From positions 57,778,740 to 57,842,739 of the forward strand of contig CP137666.1 of the NCBI GenBank assembly GCA_037976565.1: DNA of 64,000 nt, in the 5' to 3' direction. Shown in pieces: positions 60,601 to 64,000 of this stretch; position 1 is the first letter of the stretch, and every line of letters begins with the position of its first letter. The translations under genes and the position numbers were made by a program. This DNA comes from Mesocentrotus franciscanus. Taxonomy: Eukaryota > Echinodermata > Echinoidea > Camarodonta > Strongylocentrotidae. Below the pieces are notes generated by a model. The model was given only the letters and a program-made list of their open reading frames with translations, ran no database searches and had not been told where the DNA came from.

Positions 60601-62605
60601 AGTTCCGCTCGAGGAAACACAGGGTGTAAACACATTGCATTTGAACTTTAGACTTATATTACCAATCCTTCAGCGTCCGACAGTCAAACAAAATGAAAGA
60701 ACTCAAATTCTTCATGAAGATTGTAGTACATTGTTTCAAAAGCAGGGTACGTATAATAATGGATTGTAAGTGATCCTTAAACAGGAAAAGAAAAGAAAAG
60801 AAACAGGATATGGTGAAAATAATATTCAGCGATGGAAATTCAATATCTTCAGAAGCATGTCATCTCAGAAGTTAGAACTGTACATAAAACTCATGTCATT
60901 CATATTCTTTTCTTGAATAAAACATACTTTCCCTTTTCAAAATCCCACTAATACGTGTCTAGTATATATCATTTAGTAAGGTTTTTTTTTATAATCAAAC
61001 ATTTTGTCATTAATAGAGCAATCAACATATTACATTTCGGATTAGTCATCTTTTTTTCTTCATGAATTGAAACTCTTCCCGGATCTAAAATACCTCAATC
61101 TGGTGAAAATAATAAAATAATCCTAGTGACAGATTTTTCATTAGAATTTTGTGGTGATAAAAGTCAAAACTGACTGATCGCCATTAAATCGCTAATCAAC
61201 ACCATGTTCACATGCTGTGTGTTAATATTGATGAAGCACAGTTTATATCGTATATTATTGTGTGATATATTGTGAATAAAATTATTCTCTCAGAAGTACG
61301 CTGAAGCATGGTTTTACTGTACAGTAACCTTTTTTTGTTTTGTTTGTTTAAATAGACGAACAATTAATGTAATAAAATTTTGTTTTTGTGCGTTATCCGG
61401 CCATGAATGATTTCTCTAGCAATTCCTTCTTATCAAGACCAGAGTAACATTTTACACCCTAAAAAGTAAAAGAATTTTGAATAATTTAAAACCTAGTTTA
61501 ATTTTCTGAGTAAAGCCACTGCAAGTTGTTTATATCATGCTGATCATTTAGCGTATCAAATCCGCAATTCAACTTTACGCTTGATTACCTGAATAATAAG
61601 CGAACAATTTATTCACTGTAATAAAAATTGTTTTGGGGAAACCTAGATCCGGGAAACCTGAAAAAGGGGGGAGATTTGTGAAGCTTTGTCACCTTTTACC
61701 CTTTATATAACGTGTGTTTACAAGGATCGAAGCTCCATTTTGATTGTTGAAATGACAAACTACTGCTAGAACTCATCTGTCCGTATTCTGCATATTCAGT
61801 TAAGCCAAACACTGGGTGTTAGAGCACGATTATCAAATGAATAACTTACTTCGTTAAACCCGATTTGAGCATAAGCTACAGTCCAGCATCGGGTTTGAAT
61901 TCCAGTATAGAATATGGGCCATCGAGTACAAACAGACACACATTAAACCTTAACCTTAAAGCCCCTCTAAAGTGTTGGGTGCCCCAAAAATTTGATGGCT
62001 AAATTTCACCAGTTAAATTGTATCATAATGTGAAAGAGGACGTCATTTAAGACACATTTCTGCAAAGATTTTCAAAACAAATGTGTTTGAAATTGAATAT
62101 TGATGAAAGAATACACAATTTAGGTTTTCTGCTTACAACAGAAAACCCAACTTATGTATTTTTGTATCAATATTTGTCTTCAAACACATTTTTTGGTGGA
62201 AATCTTTGCAGAAGGTTAGTGTGTCTTAAATGACATCCTCTTTCACATTATGGAACAGTTTAATTTAAATTCTGCCATCAAAATAATATTTGGCGAATTT
62301 GGGGTTCCCAACACTTTAGAGGGGCTTTAAACAATTCAGAAGTAGGCATACAACAACATATATTGGACCAACATTAACTTATATGATAATTGAGTCGTCA
62401 TAAGATATACTTTGTTCTATGCAGTACATTATAAATCAATCTTACGCAGGATTAGTTTCATAAGATCGATTTGCGGTATTCATTATTCTATACAAATTAC
62501 TCAGTGCCGACATGCAACGCAGTCAGTCAAAACATAAGGACGCATATTACAAAGCAGGAGACAAATATTTGAACTTACAGCCACGGGTGCATAGTCGATC
62601 TCCAT
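36162..62605 (-). CDS. SLC23 family nucleobase/ascorbate transporter
   Basis: Membrane carrier of the SLC23 (SVCT/NAT) family, Na+-coupled uptake of ascorbate or nucleobases. Exons, right to left: 62605-62579, 48190-47969, 47246-47089, 4a 46458-46370 or 4b 45134-45046, 42937-42885, 41570-41389, 40910-40791, 40398-40242, 39661-39408, 38811-38682, 38426-38283, 37726-37631, 37133-36873, 36199-36162. All are GT-AG and phases agree if one base is restored in exon 7, giving 643 residues (human SVCT2 is about 650). Hallmarks: [14 protein letters not shown] before TM1, [10 protein letters not shown] (TM3 substrate strand), [19 protein letters not shown] (TM8), the NAT signature [11 protein letters not shown] (about 411-421), FLDNTVPG, and the cytosolic tail [10 protein letters not shown]. 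The N-terminus is long and acidic. Substrate cannot be told from sequence alone: invertebrate members transport nucleobases or ascorbate. Confidence 0.95.
37955..38095 (-). mobile_element. Highly degenerate tRNA-SINE remnant (SLC23 intron)
   Basis: On the minus strand GGAAATGCAAAGGTCGTTGG then TTCGATGG resembles the B-box region of the 17.6-kb SINE, and GGGGTAAAGCGCTTAGAT resembles a SINE 3' part. Weak evidence. Confidence 0.4.
39965..40110. repeat. Dispersed repeat, second copy at 59585-59715
   Basis: CCCCCACTCAGTG(T/C)TATTTA, GGGTACGCGTATG and the following TCCGGTGTGAAAGTCAA, GGGCCG and CCGGACTTTGT blocks are shared between the two places in the same orientation. Both are in SLC23 introns. 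No ends were defined. Confidence 0.75.
40791..40910 (-). CDS. SLC23 exon 7, with apparent 1-nt deletion
   Basis: The exon encodes [15 protein letters not shown] then [11 protein letters not shown]. After a run of four A on the minus strand (plus 40831-40834) the frame must shift by one base to read [13 protein letters not shown], the conserved continuation into the next exon ([15 protein letters not shown]). As assembled, translation would run through the splice donor to a stop. It is read here as a sequencing error or a disabled allele. Confidence 0.85.
45046..45134 (-). CDS. SLC23 alternative exon 4b
   Basis: 89 nt, acceptor GTGTGGCAG, donor GTAAGG. It encodes [20 protein letters not shown] then IRGDCPTKA, starting and ending in the same phases as 4a. 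It differs from 4a at five residues (I/V, A/T, L/I, D/G, L/I). The Ala-to-Thr change is inside the TM3 strand that lines the substrate site in this fold. Confidence 0.88.
45190..45221. repeat. (GAT)n microsatellite
   Basis: About ten GAT units, 56 nt upstream (minus sense) of the 4b acceptor. Confidence 0.95.
45360..45600. repeat. Purine-rich (GA) tract
   Basis: About 240 nt almost entirely of A and G lie between exons 4a and 4b. Open frames in it are compositional artefacts. Confidence 0.85.
46370..46458 (-). CDS. SLC23 alternative exon 4a
   Basis: 89 nt, acceptor GCATAAAG, donor GTAAAG. It encodes [20 protein letters not shown] then LRGDCPTKA and joins AG|G (Arg) with exon 3 and G|AC (Asp) with exon 5. 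Because 89 is not a multiple of three, including both 4a and 4b would break the frame, so only one can be used per transcript. Confidence 0.9.
48241..48263. repeat. (CAA)n microsatellite
   Basis: Seven AAC units close to the acceptor of SLC23 exon 2. Confidence 0.9.
48300..50867. other. SLC23 intron 1, AT-rich part
   Basis: No exon or repeat with readable ends was found. Short open frames here lack family resemblance and acceptable splice sites. Confidence 0.5.
51120..51850 (-). repeat. Tandem GGAGCCCCCGGAAGCTCAGG units
   Basis: Units contain GGGGTCCAGGGGGC, AGAGCCCCCGGAAGCTCAGG, TTTTAGGCATTTAATTACGG and TCAGATGAGCAT. They alternate between a form ending CCAGGGGCCCGCTTTAGGGC and one with GATACCTTATTTGTGACACT. 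The reverse complement is the repeat inside the 34544-35703 element. Confidence 0.92.
52405..53035 (+). repeat. Pyrimidine-rich tandem units with GATCCACAACTTGTT spacers
   Basis: (A)TCGCAACTGATCT, a CT-rich tract, a GGGG(A/C)GGCAAGG block, then CCCCGATCCACA(A/C)CTTGTT recur about every 155-200 nt from 52409, 52608 and 52763, with a partial fourth. The 241-residue open frame through it is composed of F, S, P and L and is not a gene. Confidence 0.85.
53905..54139 (-). mobile_element. tRNA-derived SINE, minus orientation (SLC23 intron 1)
   Basis: The minus strand begins AGAGGTGATGTGGCGTAGTG, GATAAGTCGTCGGACTGTGG and GGTTCGAGTCCCG, clear RNA polymerase III A- and B-box regions. The body TCCTTTGGCAAGACATTTAT and CTCCACCCAGGTGTTAAATG is shared with 23167-23460. 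The best preserved SINE head of the window. Confidence 0.9.
54540..54800. repeat. (CT)n / CTCC tract
   Basis: About 250 nt of CT and CCCT units with few interruptions. Confidence 0.95.
56150..56645 (+). repeat. Three-copy ~180-nt tandem repeat
   Basis: TCTCTTTGGTA(C/T)CAGGTTCA, then ACGACAG(C/A)TA, CTGTCAGATACACCT and CAGT(G/T)ACGTA recur from about 56169, 56341 and 56526. The third copy is followed by a C10 run. Confidence 0.88.
57462..59057. mobile_element. hAT-like element filled by an AAGTGCCCCTTTT minisatellite
   Basis: Termini are CAGAGGCGGCCCTCCC and, at the right, CGACCGCCCCTG. TATCTTAG (57452-57459) and TATCTTAC (59058-59065) look like an 8-bp target duplication, with two extra bases (TC) before the left terminus. 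From 57500 to about 58600 the interior is a degenerate array of AAGTGCCCCTTTTCA-type units of 14-30 nt. Confidence 0.75.
59066..61955. other. SLC23 intron 1, no exon recognised
   Basis: AT-rich. It contains the dispersed repeat copy at 59585-59715 and an ATT-rich patch (59727-59790). No coding frame with support. Confidence 0.5.
61960..62326. mobile_element. Palindromic 367-bp MITE with TTAA duplication
   Basis: The left end AGCCCCTCTAAAGTGTTGGG is complementary to the right end, and TTAA flanks both sides (61956-61959 and 62327-62330). The arms continue to pair nearly to the centre (GGTTTTCTGCTTACAACAGAAAACC at about 62123-62148, read as an inverted pair). TTAA specificity points to piggyBac-type mobilisation. 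It lies 250 bp downstream of SLC23 exon 1. Confidence 0.92.
62579..62605 (-). CDS. SLC23 exon 1 (start codon)
   Basis: ATG at 62605-62603 begins MEIDYAPVA followed by a consensus donor GTAAGT. The phase (0) fits the exon at 48190. An in-frame TAG lies five codons upstream, so no longer N-terminus is possible in this transcript. It is 14.4 kb from exon 2, so the link rests on phase, donor quality and the missing start in exon 2. Confidence 0.65.
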
Positions 62606-64000
62606 TCTTAAATTCCACTAATTCATCCGATAACTATATTATTAGGTTCTCCGTCACGTTCATCTAGAGCAGATCGGAAGTGAGTAGCTAGAGATCAGCG
62701 AAAATATAGGAGAGTAAATGTGATAGGTGATAGCTAGGACGCCATGCACAGACTTATCTGGGTGAAAGAAGACAGCACGTTGGTGGTCTTGTTGTTCATA
62801 ATTATACCAATGAATGGTAGGCCTAGACAGACACACGAGGGTGACGTAGTCTTGACTCACAGGCCTGAACTAATGTGGATGACAGTCGACAGTTCCCCTA
62901 AGTAAATTCCAAAGTCCACTCGTGTGTGTGGTTGCGTTGCTAAGACAAGATTTTGTTCTTTAATTTCAATTAGTGTATATACGATAGACAGCAAATCGAA
63001 ACCAGGTTTAGATATACATGAATATACACATTTTGAATTATATAGATGTATATGTATATATATCAAATCCTGGTTTAGATATACATGAATATACACAATT
63101 TGAAGTATATATATATAATTTCGTCTTGTCTTTCTTCCTTGTGGCATCTGAGAGCTTCCATATCTAAGAAAGAAATTGTGATATCTTGTCTTAAAGTTCA
63201 AAGTTCAAAGTTCAAATTTCATTTAAATCAGCATTGGTGTGCGGATTAAAGGGTTAGTTAAGTTCAAAATGCATGGTTATTGCTCTTATTCTTATTTATG
63301 ACATTTCTAGTGCCCTTTTAGAACCTATTATCGCTATGAAGATAATTTTAGACATTAAAATGTGTGAATTTAGATTGAATACGATCATACCAATTTAGCT
63401 CCACTTTCAAAAAATACGGTGAGCGTTAATTAATTAATTAATTAATAATAACAATACACGGGCCGGCTGGTTGTGCGTATTATAACCAACACGCCAACGC
63501 CAAAAAGCCAACAAAAAGCCATATTGGCATTGGCTGGAATAAAACGTTTTTCAACGGCTGGTTCAAAATCACCGAATATTTGTGGGGCACCACAAATATT
63601 AGAATTTGTTATATTTATGGATATTTCAGCCGTCTCTGAACCGATTTTGATCAAACAAAGATGATTTTGTCATTTAAATTGTATATTCTTGCAAATTTGA
63701 CACTCAGTTTTTCATTATCTGACCAAAAAAAAAAAAAAAATTTGTGTAGCGCCCTCTGCAACAAAACTCTACTATCCCTTTAAGAATAAAGACTATACAC
63801 TATTTGGCTAAATCATACATGGAAAACTCTAAATGTGGGTTATTTTAATAGGCTTTGGGACATATTAATAACAATAAACGTTTGGTGTGATTTTTGTTGT
63901 ATTTAGAGAACTGAGGAGGAAACACTTTTCAGAGGGGAAAGACGTGTTCGACACATCATCTCTCGATATTTGAGGAATGATTCAGAATCATGTCTCACCT
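62606..64000. other. 5' UTR / upstream flank of SLC23
   Basis: AT-rich. It holds two copies of a ~70-nt repeat (GGTTTAGATATACATGAATA, 63005 and 63073), an AAGTTCA heptamer repeat (63193-63218), (TTAA)n-like ATTA repeats at 63428-63448 and an A17 run (63725-63741). No promoter motif is strong enough to call. Confidence 0.6.

Noticed and set aside
61800..61935. tRNA-like segment with GGGTTTGAATTCC
   Set aside because: Only the B-box-like motif is convincing; no A box at the proper distance and no match to the SINE bodies in the window.

Overview
The window is animal nuclear DNA: split genes with GT-AG introns, AT-rich non-coding sequence, tRNA-derived SINEs and many non-autonomous DNA transposons. 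The protein families (an ASB ankyrin protein, the kinase NEK4, an SLC23 transporter) are general to animals. The tRNA-SINE family, the foldback element with short tandem repeats in its arms (reminiscent of sea urchin TU elements) and the marine-invertebrate style of hAT-like elements make an echinoderm, most likely a sea urchin, my best guess. No search was possible, so the species is inference.

Layout. (1) 630-1963, minus: three ankyrin exons of an ASB5/9/11/13-like gene whose remaining exons lie off the left edge; one exon carries an apparent 2-nt frameshift. (2) 2.0-15.9 kb: no supported gene. It holds a GA microsatellite, a 3.9-kb foldback-type composite repeat with a 7-copy satellite core, a SINE with a 7SL/Alu-like head, and a 1.8-kb TTAA-flanked element containing a near-perfect 62-bp hairpin. 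(3) 15910-28270, plus: a complete NEK4-like kinase gene, 14 supported coding exons (690 codons plus stop) and two optional ones, with a hAT element and SINEs in its introns. (4) 28.3-34.5 kb: non-coding, with a MITE and a 500-N gap. (5) 36162-62605, minus: a complete SLC23 (nucleobase/ascorbate transporter) gene in 14 coding exon positions. Position 4 exists as two equal-length, equal-phase alternatives, a textbook arrangement for mutually exclusive splicing. Exon 7 has an apparent 1-nt deletion. Exon 1 (nine codons) is separated by a 14.4-kb intron full of transposons and tandem repeats. (6) 62.6-64 kb: 5' flank of the transporter gene.

The three genes have no evident shared pathway. NEK4 is a cytoplasmic/ciliary serine-threonine kinase, SLC23 a plasma-membrane Na+-coupled carrier, and ASB proteins are substrate adaptors for cullin-5 ubiquitin ligases. 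The most notable features are the duplicated transporter exon, five or six transposons whose ends and target-site duplications can be read directly, and inverted copies of one repeat family that bracket nearly all SLC23 coding exons.
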